This document shows positions 34,846 through 48,806 of a stretch of DNA of 64,000 nucleotides, in pieces. Source of the stretch: Parus major (Eukaryota > Chordata > Aves > Passeriformes > Paridae); assembly GCF_001522545.3 (NCBI RefSeq), contig NC_031781.1, positions 6,922,911 through 6,986,910 of the forward strand, written 5' to 3'. The translations under genes were made by a program, and so were the position numbers. Below the pieces are notes generated by a model. It ran no database searches. It saw only the letters and a list, made by a program, of their open reading frames with translations, and was not told the origin of the DNA. Each line of letters opens with the position of its first letter. Position 1 is the first letter of the stretch.

Positions 34846-37800
34846 ACAGCTCTGCCAGTGTCATTCAGCCTCTTAAATGTCCCTTGGCTTTGACTGCATT
34901 CAGTCTAGAACTTCTCCTTGTTTGTAGAATGAGATTTCACCTGGAAAGTGTAAATTATTCTCTGCTTGTTCATTGTGCATGAAACAGCTCAAGGTCATGA
35001 TTTGCTATAGTTGCAGAAAGAAACTGATCTAGTTGGCTGGTTTTTAATGGCAACCATCTTAGAGGGAGACACTCTGTAGAGGATTTTAAAACTTCAGGCT
35101 AACTACTGTGCTAGAAAGGGGTAACAATGGCATTTGTGTAGTTTTATGTCTCTTTTTTGGCTGCATGTTTAAAATTCCATTTTTAGGACTTTTTACTTCT
35201 TCCATCTTAACATTTCTCTCATTGCTGTTGATAGATTTTACAAGATATGTTCTATATATAAATACATAGTCATATGACATCCTTAAAAAAAAACCTCCCC
35301 AAAATCTCAGAAAACCTTCTATTACATTTGACTGTACTATGGAGCTGTATGAAGCATTATGAGGCTTGGTAAAAAAAAGGTGCAGAACCATTTGAATACA
35401 CCTTATTGTCTGAGATGGTGAAATTTATCCCTAGGGAGTTATACACTGTGTTGTCTATTCTTTGTTTACTCTGTCTAAATAGCCCTTAAAAATCATATAG
35501 TAGAATTGTGATATGGTTCCAAATCTGGATAACGTTGACAGGGTAAACTTTTTTAATTTTCATAACATGGTTCTCCAGGAGAACAAGAAAAAGGCTGATA
35601 AGAAAAAAACCACCTGTACAGATCCCCCCTGCCACGTATTCATTATACATTCAAGGATTGCTCTACCTGTGCAGAGATAAAAATACCCAAGCACTGCAGC
35701 AAGATGTTGAATTGCAGGTGGTGTTTGTCCAGGCATGAAAAAACCCTTCCTTACTCTGGTGTTCTGAAACATGGAAAAATTGTGAACAGAGATTGACTTT
35801 GTTGTGCTACACAAGTATTAAATTGTCTATTATGAATTAGAGAGGTGAAGGAGGAAGACAGTAGGTGAAGTTGGATACCATTGTTAATTCTCCTAAACAA
35901 GCCAAGACTCTTGTCTGATGTTCTAAGAGTAGGAATTTTTTGGTAAGTTGCCATCTGGATTCTTTCTTGACCTTTCAAAGAAATGAATCCTTTCCATATA
36001 AAAGTATCCTTTGCAACTTCCTTACCATAAAGTTGTTGCATACTTGTAAAAGAAAAATAGAAATAATGAGAGTCAAAAAAGAAACTTCACCCCCAAGGAC
36101 ATCTGATTTGCCCAGAGCATGCTGTGAATGAGGTCTTAGCTTTACCTAGTTATTTTTGCTGTGTGTTTCTTTTGTTTGAGGTTTATTTTTGTTTTAACCC
36201 AAAGTTTAATAAGCTATTGGCCAAAGTAGTGATTTGGTACTTAAACCATGTATATCCAGTCCCATGTAGAAGTGATATTTTAATAGTGCTTGGCTGCTTT
36301 CTGGGGAACTGCATAGCCCAGAGCTGCTGTTATGTCAGGTGTTCAGGAGGAAAGAGCACTAAAAAATAGAAATCCTAAAAACAATCACTGGTATATTTTG
36401 GGGGAGGACCGGGTATAGGTATAAAAAGCTCTCACTTTGTTTGGTGTGGTTAAAGAAATACAAAGCAAACCAGAAAACTGCTGAGAAAACTTGACTTGTG
36501 GAATCACCTTATTACTAAGGTTGGGTGTATAACTGACATCACAGGGAAAATAATGGAATAGAGCTGGAAATGAAGGAGTTTGTGGGCTGGCCTGGGAGCC
36601 AGGTGTAGAGGCAGCTGGGTCATGGTGACCATGTCTTACCTCAAATCTGCTGAGCTGCCTTCTGAGGAGTCTTTGCCACAAATGCTTTTGAAACAGAATA
36701 TAAAGCAACTGCTCAATGGGAAGTAACTATTGATTAAAACTTTAATAAAATTAAGATTGAAGTTTTAATCAAAGGGGGATTTTTTAATGATGTATCCCAT
36801 ATCTTTTGATGGGTGCTGGCTATTGTGTGTCAGACACGTAGACAAATGTGTTTCTGAAGATCAGTGTTGCTTGGGTGCTCGTTTCCTCAGCTTTTCTGTT
36901 CTGGGACTGGCAGCACAGCAAGAAAACTGTAGGTGTTTACCCCTTTGTCTAGGCATAGAGCAGTCCCTTTTTTTTTTGTTTTTCCTCTCACCAAAGGTAA
37001 ATTTATTCCTGTTGCAAGCAATTGGCTTTATTAGTTGGCTGATACTAAAAAATAAACTGCCAAAGTGCTAGAGGTCATTAAGTCACACTGGGAATCTCAG
37101 TTGTATGGGCTAAAAGTCCCAGCAAGGAATCTTTGGGGCACAGCTCAGTCCAGTTGTTCTGGAGCAGATCTTGTTCTGTGAGCAGATCCTTACCTGGACT
37201 TCATTAAGTTTAATTCTTCCTACCTGGAATCAAATTAATAACAAACCCCTCCTCCCCACCACCCACTTCAGCCCTGCTTCTTTGTGGGTGAGCTGTCTGA
37301 AAGGCTCCTGTATTCAGATTCCACTCTCTTATGTGTTTCTCTGCTTTCTTTATGTTTCTTTCTCATCTGGTTGGAATAATAAGCTATTAGATATTTTTTA
37401 ACAAGCAAATTAGAGCAATTACAAACAGGCAAAATAGACTGATCAATATTTCATTTTCTACCATTTTATTAACTTGTTTGGGTTGCTGATGATAATTTGC
37501 CTTCCTCCTCCACCTAAGAGGATGCAAATTTTCAGGCAAATGATTCCACCCTTCAGAAGGTTCTCTTTAACCAGTGCCATCTGCAATCCAGAGCTTTTTG
37601 GTGATCTAGCTCAACTCTTAAAAATAAAGCTTTTGACATTCCTGCCTAAATGTATCTATGGCATATTCTTTCTTAAAAAATTTATTGCCCTGTTTCACAC
37701 AATAAACTTGGTCAACACAGAAAAAAACAACCAAATCTCATGAAACTCTCTTATCTTTCTGGGATTTATTACCCTTAGGAATAATTGAAACACCTTGAGG

Positions 37801-40800
37801 ATATTCAGTTGAGCTTTGACTCTGTATGCTTCTGTCCTCAGGAGTGCTCAGTGTAATGAGGGGAGTTTCCAGTTCCATCTCATTTTATGTGTTATGGGTA
37901 CTTCATTTCATCAGGTCAGGAGAAGCATTTTAACCTCCTGATACCCTGCCACGAGGCAGGATGTTTCAAGAAAATTCTACCTCTTACATTGTTATAGCAG
38001 ACAAAAAAAAAAAATCATACTAGATCCATAATAAGATTTTATTAGCTTGACCTATTTAGTAGTTTTTCTTCCTTTTAGTGACAATTTCTGTAATAGAGAT
38101 CAGGAGAAGTATCAGTTTTTCACTGTCAAAATGGTAAAGCAATTACACACACCTTTAAGGCGTTGCATTTTGAAGTTTTATGTTTAATGCAAGACTTTCT
38201 TCTAAGCTTAAAAAATGGGAAAGAATTTCACAAGTGTTTTGATAACGGTCTGGGATTTTTCTGAGGAACTTTTTTCTTGCGTTTACTGCTTTTTGTCACA
38301 GGATGGCAGCATGAGTAAGACCCTAAGAAGGTACAGCAGGGAGTCCTTTTGGATGTATTTTATAGATTTCTAGAGGGTTAGATTTGTTGTCCTTCAAAGG
38401 GAGATATCAGCTGTTATTTTGCATCCTAAGGACTGATTAACTAACTTTGCAATGCCAGTGCATCATCTTATGATCTGGAGAGCAAACTATTTGAATAGTA
38501 TTGACTTTTATACACTACCCTTTTATTTTCCAGATTAGAATCCAGGGCTCATTTTTAGCATGCTTGTATATGACTTGGAAATGTTTTCTTTTTTTACTGG
38601 ACTAACAACTTTTGGCTTGTCAGAGTATTTCACAAAACATATACTTGAGGCTGAACCAAATGCCTGGATCCCTAAACTGTGATGCATCTTAGCTATTAGA
38701 ACTTTGTAGGCCAAACCCATTTTTAAAATGAGTTATTTGATGATTGGTTTAACCAGATCCTGGACAAGATCTCTCACAAAATGAGGTTTTTGCAGGACAG
38801 CTACTATGACTACACATCCCTCTGTCAAGTGAAGTGATTATGTCTCAAATATCTCACCTGGAAAAGCACCTGCTTTTCAAATAAAGTGGTTCTCAAACAT
38901 GTACATATGTTCTCATTTGTACAAAATTATGGATTGACTTTTCTTGCCATGTGTTGCCTTTATCCTCAAGACTATTTGCTTAAAAGGTAGAATATAAATG
39001 GAGAAAACCCAACTTCTATTTGTGATCTAATGCTTTCACATTTTATTTCTGTTACTCAAATCTAAACTTTCCAAATTTTACAGCCTTAGTTTCCCCTGAA
39101 TTATATTCTCTGATAGTTTTGTGTCCTGCTCCACTGTTATATTTAGGAATTTTTTAACTGATGATTCAGACTTTCAGTACTTGTTCCAACACTGAGAGAT
39201 ATGAAGAAAAATCTTTTCTTACTGAAGACTCTCTGCATGGTAGACTGAATTCTTCACTCTCTTTCCCTAGGTTAATTTGATACAAAAATCCTAGGATGTA
39301 TCTTCATGACCAAGTGCTAAACCTTGGAAGTTTATGGCTTGGGTACTGAGAGCAGTTTGGTTTCAGATAGGAAGCAAAAAATTTCAGTCTGAGATAAACC
39401 CAGTATTAGCCACCATATTTATACAACTTACAGCTATTAGTAGGAAATGCAGAATGGTCAGAGGCAATACATGGAGACTTACTCAATTTTTTTCTGTTGC
39501 AACAAGAATTGTTATTATAAGGCATTGCCAATAGAAAGGCAGAATACAAGAGGAGGGGGGATGAGTTTTGGGTGGCACATGTGCTGAGGTATCACTTGGT
39601 GTGATTCTGACCATGTAATCTCTCTTTCCCTGCAGACTTCTTTCATTTTGGATCTTAATTTGCCACTGCAGATAATTCTGCTATAAACCACTTAGAGTCA
39701 TCATATGCTCTCACATAATGCGATGTCAACCACAAAGCCAGCAATGTCTTTGATCACTTCTGTGGTGTTTATTAGTCACTTTCCTTTCAGGAATTTCTGG
39801 GCCCTTTTGAAAGCTTCAAAGAATTCTACTCCAATCCTGCATCAAACCAAGACACCCTTCAGCTGAAGAGGGCTCTGCATTATCCCTGCAGATGCCATTA
39901 GTGCTGGTTCTGAGTCTGCAGAGGAGTTCATGAACAGCAGTGTAGTGCTTTTCTGCTACTGCTGGGGAGCTAAGCAAACTTATGCTGTAGTGCTCCCAGC
40001 TGCCAGTAATTTTAGAGGCTTTAAGTATAATGCTCACTATGCAGATTTACATTTACAAATTCTATTACTTTGTCCATTTTATTCTGTGAGTGGTTCGTGT
40101 CCTTCCTATTCATTTTGCTGTGTATCGAGTGTTATTTCAGCTCTAATTTGTTTGACATTCTTGGTAGTAGTATATTTGTATTCACAGAAAAGCATGTGAA
40201 CAATTTCATCTATTGATGCTGTACAATGTGCCTATTAGATATACAAGTAGCAGTTGAATATATCCCCCGACCATTGTTAGGCCTCTTCAAATGATAATGT
40301 GCCCACGTTCCTCTGTGAGGCTGATGCAGCATAAGAATGAGTCTGCAATCTTCAAGGACCTGTATGTTGTGCTAGCAGTGACCAGAAATCGAAAGTAATT
40401 ACTTCCATTACTTATGCAGTGAATAGCAAGGAATATGTGTAGTTTCATTATGTTCATTAGTTTTACTTGTAGATCGCAGCCATTAGCAGATCGCAGTGTT
40501 GCTGTTCACCTGGCTCAGCTGGGAGCTCATCCCATTCCCGTGGTGGCCTCATGAGCAGAAATAGAGTGAAGGGTTCTTGGTTGTTCTCCAGATATTTCCA
40601 CATGAAGTGTGAAATCAGCCAGAGAGTGATTTTTAAAATCTCTAGTTATTTAATACCAGCTTCTTCAATAAAAATGCCTTTGTAGAATGAGACTTATTAT
40701 GCAATGATAAAAATACATACAAAATCTTCTTATTGGCTCTTTCTACATATTTGGCCTATTTATGCATATTTGGAAGAAGTATGAGCATAAGGAGATTTGC

Positions 40801-42609
40801 TTTCAATATCCCAGGAAAGATAAATTATGCTTATTTTGTCCTTTTTGGTTAAAGGTTCTAATAGTAATAAGTGATATTACATAAAGGGATCTCAGTGTAG
40901 CATAACTAGAGAGCTGCCAAGTCCATGTTCTAAGATCCCCTTGAAGGCAAGAATTAAGAATGACAACTTGTTAACATTTATTTCCTGAGCTGAGTTTTAG
41001 GCAAGTCTACGTGTTTTACAGAAGCAACTGTATAGAACAGTGAGCATGTGGGTGTTCTCAGCAGGATCACAGTGTGCTGCTACCAGCAATCTCACTAAAA
41101 AATAGTAATGAAACAAGAAGGAAAACAAGTATCTGCTAGTAATGTATATGCTAGTGAATGAGCTGCTTGATATGAATAGCTCAAATACATCACAGTTGCA
41201 AAATGGAGCAAGATCATCCTAAAGTGGAATGTTAATCGGGCAGCTTCTTTAGGCTTTGTAGCTTCTCACTCTTCAGAGAGAACTGGGGAAATTCATGATG
41301 CAGAGTTCTTGAAATGTCTGCTTTGACGTGGTTCTGGCTTAATGCATTCTTTGGAAAAAATAAACTTAATAGAGAAGGCAAGATCATGGGTGGCTGAATA
41401 TGGGACTTTGTCATGCTATTTTGGCATGACAGCATTTTTGAAGCACTTACGGACTTCAAGAAGTAAAGTGAGTAGAAATCATGTGGCTTCTTTGCGTCAG
41501 GCTTTTTGAATTTTCTGTCAAACTCAGAGTTTGCTTGGAGAAAATGTTATTTGGTTTGAGTTACTGAAACAGCATGCTCAGCTAATCATAAAAATAATAA
41601 ATGGTGCAGTAGGTCCTTGCTGTGCTGTTGAGGGTAGAAGCACTGGATTGCCGTCTCTGTTAACTACTGCATAAATGATCTGAAGCATAGAGGTGAATGA
41701 AAGTTCTGTGCATGAATAGAGTTTGCACTGACCATCTTTTATTCCAAAGGGCAGGCACAAGGTTGGAAAAATCATTTCTTGGTACCATGTGTGTGTCCCA
41801 AGGACCACTGGCAGGATTCTTTTATTGTGTTTGTTCACCCATATGTCCTGTGAGGAATTACAGCACCAAACTGTTATACTTTGCACTCAATACCATTAAT
41901 CTAAAGTGTGTTATTTAACTTATTCTGGGTTATTAGCTTGTAACCTTGAAAACCAGTGAATGAAAAATGAAAAGTGTCCTGATGCCAAACATTATTTCAT
42001 GAAAATGCAGTGCTTGGATTCAGTAATTGTCATTAACAACAGAAAGGGGACAATTCCAGCTAAAGTATTGGTTTAGATCACCTGTTTTGTAATAAACAAA
42101 GTAAATAATAATATTATACAATCTGGGAGCTTGAAAGACTTTCTGCCTCCTACTTTTTTTTCCCCTCCTCATCCTCACACACACCAAGATACTTTGGGGT
42201 TTAATTAGCAAGTGGGCCTCCCCCTCCACAGCCACCATTCTCTTTGTTTATCATAGTACTGTAGCTTGGATTCTGGAAATTGAATGTTTACTGAATTCAG
42301 GCTGTTAGGAAAAGGAATTTTGACTCTTATGTGTGTATTGCTTAGTTGTGGGCACAGGAAGAGTTTATCATTGTCATTATCAACCTTCAAATTTTTCTTT
42401 GAAAAGAATGAATTGGGGTTATGTGCACCTGACATGCCTATTGATTCAAAGCATGATGGGAAATTCTGATAAGATAATTGATTTCTTAATATGGCAGATA
42501 ATTGAAAAGGGGAACCCATCAAGCAAGATGGGCTTTGCATTAAACAAAATGTCTTGCTATGTATAATTTTAATGATTTTACACATATCTTTTCAAAGTAA
42601 CTTTTTCTG

Positions 42610-42713
42610 AGTTTTTTTTATTTAAATATAGAAGTGGCTTTTTTAAAACGAATTTTAACTTTTTTTTTTTTATTTAAATCTAGAAGTGGCTTTTTTAAAA
42701 CGAATTTTAACTT
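42610..42713. repeat. 52-bp tandem duplication, two copies
   Basis: Two adjacent copies with a period of 52 bp (gaagtggc starts at 42,631 and 42,683). Outside the leading T-run the copies differ at one base (atatag against atctag). Each copy consists of a T-run, tatttaaat, a gaagtggc core and aaaacgaattttaac. Near-identity points to a recent duplication, probably by slippage on the T-tract. Confidence 0.95.
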
Positions 42714-45700
42714 TGGAGCTATGATTTTTTTGGTTTTTAATTAAAACTTTGAATTTAACAGGTCTTGTGTTTTCTCTATTTGCAGTTTAATTTCTGTCAA
42801 ACTGTGTAATGTCTTTCACATAATTTAAATTCATGAGTTCTGAAACTCATGATCGTGTGAGTCTTTCAGTAACAGGGTCTATAACTGTACTGAAATAACT
42901 GCATAAAGGAATAGGAAGCTGAGCTTAGTCTTTAAATAAGTGAGAAAAAAGTAATGTTTGAAGAGCAGGGGGGGTTTTGTTTCTCTGTTTTGGGAGAGTA
43001 GGAAATGGCATAGGAAAGAGGTTCAAGTATGGTGCTACATCCCACACCTCCATCCATTATTTCTCTCCCCTCATGAGAATGCACTCTCTTGGCTACTCCT
43101 TGTCATTATGTACTCTGTCTTGAGGCAGAAAAATAGAAAATCTCTTGGCTGGTATTATGGCAGTGATTGCAGTTAGTGGACACCAGCTTCAGCTGGAAGG
43201 ATTTTGTAAAAGCTATTTATTTAAGGTTATTAAATTTTTTTCTTATCTGTTTTGTGGATATGGGCACATTAATGTTCATAAAATACTTTCTGAAAATTGA
43301 GGGAAGGTGTTTGAAAAGCATAAAGCAGAGCCTGTCTCCTGTTCTCTGCCATAGTTTTCAAAAGGGATTAAACTTAAAGGCTGCCTGGTAGGATCAGTTC
43401 TGGGAAAGTAGCACGGTGCTTCAGCTCATTTCACATGGCTCAAAACTGGGAGAAGCTTTTCAAATCAGTTGTATTTGCAGAGCCAGGCTTAGCCATATTT
43501 GTTTGCTGTCTTTTGCACCGAGCCATAAAGTTTTCTTTCACCATAGAGAGTTGACACACAATTTCATATTTTTGAGTATAAGAAAGGTCTGTTATCACTA
43601 ATAAAACTAAATTCCAACTTTTCACAAAATGTCATTCTCCTGAAAAGTTTTCCCTAATGGATACCATTCCATTTCTGTAAAGCAATTTTTTTGTTATTTC
43701 TGAATACATTCTATTCCCACAGAGTAGTCTGATGACCTGGGGGGGCTGAGAATCCTCCCAAGATGACCTAGAAGTTATTACTATTTTTCCCTCTTTGGAA
43801 AGAAGTTTCTGGTGTGCTCTAGGCCTAGCATTTGGTACATCGTAGGTCAAGTTAGTGGTTTAAGTTTTTTCAAAGAAAAGTGGGACTAAATATAGAGAAT
43901 ATCTAGAACATGTAGAATATTATGGGAAGAAAACTGATTTTGAAGCACAGGGTTGGGATTTCTAAAAATCACCCCCAACCTCCCCATTCTGGTGAGAGTT
44001 ATGGGTCCTCTGTAAAGTGGATTGTGTTGTAAGAAGGAAACTACTACTGCTCAGAAAAACGTTCCTGTTCAGGATTCCTACTTGCCATGAAGTCAGAGCC
44101 CTTCCAGGACAGGCACTATAGGTGAAAAAAAGAGGTTTACACTTAATAGTTGTTGGTGAACCCAAGGAAAGATGACTGTGCTGCTGGTATTGCAGATGGA
44201 TGGCTGCAGGATATAGGAAATGTAGCTTGAAATTTCCAGGCAGAATACAGACTGTGCATTTGGGTTATCCTGTTGGTGTTCTTCACTTGCCAAAGGAATC
44301 TATGCTTTCTGAAAATATTTATATATTTTAAGAAAAGCTTGTGATACAGTGGTTGAGATATGTTGCTACAGCAATTGAAATAGTTTGGACATCTGAGGAA
44401 AATGTTGTAACATTTATGGATAGTGTTGGGCAAACTTTAATGCAAGCAAGCTTTTGTATGGTACAGATAACTCTGCTAGGGATACATTTTCAAAGTGGTG
44501 TTTTTGTGGTTTCTCTTCAAGATGGAAAGTGCTTCAATGGCACTTCTTTAGTAGGATTTCCTAAAACTTATCTTGCATCAATTGGGAATTTGCCCCAAAA
44601 TAATCTTCTACTCCAAAATGTAGTCACACTATATCCTTTTTTTGTTCATTGTGTTCTGTATCAGAAACTGATAAAACTTACTAAGTTTGATTAAAATGAG
44701 AAAATCTTTGCTAGGGAAAAAGCTGTTTAGGCATTTAATGGAATGTGTGCAGGGAATGTTGCAGCTGAAACATCTGAGAACTTTTACCAGGCCGTCAGGC
44801 TAAGACTTTGAGAAGCCCTGCACAATTTAAATAATCTGAGGACAATCACTTGTTCCTTTGTTTTTGCCCTTCTTAAACCAAATTTTTTTGTTTAAAAAAG
44901 AAAATGTGTTGATTTTCTTTTTCCTAGTCACTTGATGTAATGTTTTCATTTTTTTTTCCTTAAATTTGTAATGTAGCCTCTGTCAAAGCGCAGGGAACTG
45001 TCCATGGTACTGACACACCAGCACAGCTTAAAGCAGTAGTTCCCAGGACTGCTGTCTGTTTTCAGACTTCTATCTTTAGCTGTATCAGCCATTGAATTTG
45101 AGTGGTACTGTGGGAATAAAGCACTGCTTGCACAAATCAGACATTCTGTATTCAGCCATAATCATAGTGCTTTTGTCCTGTTCTAGTTCCAGCTTCATAT
45201 TATTAGTTCTTCTTATTTCTTCTTTATTGTCTGCTCTAGAAGTGAGATCCATTCAGATGTGGACCATGTGCAGGAAAGAATCAGGCTTATTTTATGTAAT
45301 ATCTTAAATCTTTTGCTATTTTTTCTGGATTCAAGATATGCCTCTATAGAAATGGAAATAAGGCCCAGCAACTGAGTGGTATTGTGGAGTGAGTTCCATC
45401 AGCTGCATGAGTAAGTGAATGAAAAGATGAAAAAATTTGAAATGAGCTTAAAAATATCTCTTCCTATTACTTTGTCCCTTCTAGTTTAGAAATCTGTCAT
45501 ATTTTATATCTAAAAACTGAATTGAAACAGTACTCTTCCTTAGGATGGTACATTTTAGTGGATTCTTAAATTTGAAAGATTTAAAAGGCAAATGGTTTTC
45601 TTTTGTGAGCTTAAGATTACTCTTGAAAGCAATAACTCCTTCAAGAAATATAGTTAAATGGATAATATTCATGTGACCAGGAGCAATTTTAAATGTGCAA

Positions 45701-48693
45701 TTGGTTATATGCCTTACAATTGAAAGGAGAATAATACAGAAATTTTACAATCCACCAGTATACCCTAATACATTCAGCATGACCTAATTCATATAGCTAC
45801 AATTTCTTTGAGTCCAGGAACTTGCTGAAAAACCAGAGTAGTGGAGTGCTACATTGCAGTTGTGTTTGGCTAAATCTCAGCATTGGCTTTCTAGCACTGA
45901 GTTGGATCTTGCAGGCTTTGTGCTGCTCCATTCAATAAATGACACGACCAGTCTTGGTCTCTGCATTCTTATAAAAAGCATCTCTGTTTTACAGCAAAAC
46001 AGCAAGTGTGGTGGTGCAGCTGGGTCCTGTAGAATCATGCTTTGTGCAGAGTGGAAGTCCAAATCGAAAAAGAGGACAGTAAGAATTGCTGAGTACGGAA
46101 CAGAATGAAACCAATTTTTATGTTAGGCTATTAATGCATTTTGGTCTCAAATCTTGAATAAATATGCAGGGCTGATTTTCCATCCCAAAAAGGTTGCATA
46201 AAGATGAGAAAAGGTAGAGGCGTAGGGGCAAATCTTTAATATGCTGAAATGTACAAGACACCTTTGCAGGGTAAAATTAAGACCAGCATACAAAAGAAAT
46301 GAAAAGCAGAGAAAGGTTTGAAAGCTGTGTAAAATCACTGGTGACATGAAAGAAGTGATCAAGAAATTATTCACGGTTTCTTTTAACAAAGGGGTTGAAA
46401 AGCATCTTATGAAATTTAGTTAAAAGTTTTGATATAAAGGAGATGTTGTTTTCATTAGACATAATTAATATATGCAATTCATTGTCATGGGATATTATAA
46501 ATGCCAAAGTATAAATAAGTTCAAAAAGCAATTAAGCAAGTGCACAGAGGAAAGGTTTACCAAAGAGCATGAAAAATTAAGTGTTGCAGATGCTACTTTT
46601 GTCTTGAAATTCTTACATCACAGGTTTTTAATGCCTGGGAGAATATATGTGGAGCATATTAACACCTACGTCTTTCCTCTTTATAGCATTTAAGCATCTG
46701 CTGCTGGACACCGTAGCAGTGAATATTGTGTTCATCCAATGTGACTATTCTTGTGTCCATAATGATTATTGTAGGCTACATAAAGCATACCTTGTTCATT
46801 TATGCTAATTAAGGTGACAGAATAAATCGTGGTGGCTTCAGGGTGATGAAGTTTAGGCATAACTTCCTGTGCTGAACAGAAAATATCAGATGTGTCATCA
46901 GAGCTCTCACAAATAACCTGGCTGTTTTACTTTCCATTGTGGGGGTGTTTTGTGTGTTATTTCCTTGTTGAATACAGTGTGTGACTTCAGCTCGGTGCTG
47001 TGAGTTTTGGTACCATTCTAGGAGAAGTAATCTTTGATCTCTGCACACTAGGCTAAAGGAATGATTTATTTACAGTGCTTGTCTCTTGAACTGGATGTGA
47101 CATCTTCAATATACATAAAAGGAAGACAATAAAACAGGTACCTGACAGCAATATCAACCACACCAAACAGTTTCCTCCTGCTGGTTCCTCACATAATTTG
47201 CTGTGTCATTGTAGATTATATTTGTTAGTTCAATTACTATTAAATGCCTTGATAAAATAATTTGTTAGTGTGACTATTTAGAAAGGTCAATTAAAATTGC
47301 TTAGCCCAGAGAAATCAATTTACATCAGAAAAAATGTTTGAAGACACCATTAAGTGCCAGTGATTCACTGACAAAACTGGATATGCAGTTAGATTTGAAC
47401 TCCAGATGTGGGGGCCTCCCATCTACAATGAACTTGCACTTTTAAGTATGAATGCTGAAGCATATGAAAGACTTCATGAGTTAGGAGTTCCATGGCTGAA
47501 TGTTTGCTCTTGTGCCATTTCACCACAGTTCCTTCTTATTTATTGCTTTCAATTAATTTTTTTTTGTTATAAAACAGCTAAAAAGAAAATGAGAAACATA
47601 ACCTGTCATAGTAAATCTTTGCTACACAGTCAGCGTGGCTTGTAGTCTATTGCAGTAAATAAACTGTTCAACTGATTAGGCATCAGTAGCTTCTTTGTGT
47701 TTTGTCTTTACAGCTAAAATAGCAGAAGTGGGAATAGCTAAAATTTATTTTAAAAGAACACATTACAATATATACACTTTCTTCTCACCTCTTTTACCCT
47801 TTGTTAATGGTGAAGAGCAGTAAATCGACTTGAAATTGGGCCGAACTGACACCTACAATTCTTATGCTGTACTTATTGTGTGAGAAACTAACTGTAGCAT
47901 CATTAATCAAGCTGTCAGGTACAATGTGAAAGTCCTACATTCATTACATAAAGAGGAACTCCACGAAGAAATGGAACCCCTATGATGAATAGTCACTGGA
48001 CACCAATTATTGTGGTGCTATTAATCATTACAACCAAAGTTAACATAGACTGGGGACTGCAAACTTAAACCACTGAGGGGAAGAAATACACATATGCTCA
48101 CATTCATATATATGGTTTTGTGAGTTTTATAATCTTAAACATTCACTTGATGAGATGACAACTAGAAGTGAGTGTTGCCAAGTTAACTTAGAAACACTTC
48201 TAAAGGCAAGTATGATGGATGAGGAGTGCTCTTGCCACGCATGCTCTGGGAACACATGAATCACACTGACTCTTGCTGCCTCTCACGGTCTTCCTGGGAG
48301 CTTGGATGTGATTTCCCAGAGAGGTTTCTTATATTTAACCTTAAGGTGATTTTCTTGCTTCTAGAGCTGGAAAGTTTCTCATTGTATGAGAATATGAAGA
48401 GGATACACTTGCAAATGACAGGAGTGGCATGTAATATCTAAAGAATGTGTTCCCACTGATGGAAGTCTTTGCACATCTATGTAATGAATATCTATGATTG
48501 AAGTATCTAAAAAAACGTTTCCTTGAATGGCAGACATCATCCTGATTTACAGTTTTTCGCATAAGTTTCTGTAAGTAGTTTTGTGGCAGGTACTTTTTTG
48601 GGGGTATTATTCCTACTTCCTGTAATTCCTGAAATTTTCTGTCTGAAATCAAAGTCTGAAATCAAACTTAATGAATTTGATGCAAGTGTGAAA

Positions 48694-48806
48694 AAAAGCA
48701 AACCCCAAAACTTTCAAAATTTACTCTAAAATCATGAAATTGGTGTAGATACTTTTTCATCAGAACTCAATTTGTATGTAATAACATAAAAGCAAACCCC
48801 AAAACT
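48694..48806 (+). repeat. Duplicated segment flanked by 19-bp direct repeats
   Basis: A 77-bp block (48,709-48,785) is nearly identical to one at 50,344-50,419 in the same orientation. The differences are confined to a short stretch (ggtgtagatac against ggtataatac). This copy is bracketed by perfect 19-bp direct repeats aaaagcaaaccccaaaact at 48,694-48,712 and 48,788-48,806, while the other copy is not. The pattern fits insertion of a local copy with duplication of the target, or repair-associated templated insertion. There are no terminal inverted repeats, coding capacity or poly(A) tail. Confidence 0.9.

Noticed and set aside
41578..41886. 102-codon minus-strand frame with protein-like composition
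   Set aside because: No homologue recognised, no exon signals, and not of a length that is improbable over 64 kb and six frames.
44341..44694. 117-codon + strand open frame
   Set aside because: It begins at GTG in AT-rich intron, and its low-complexity hydrophobic content matches no family I know.
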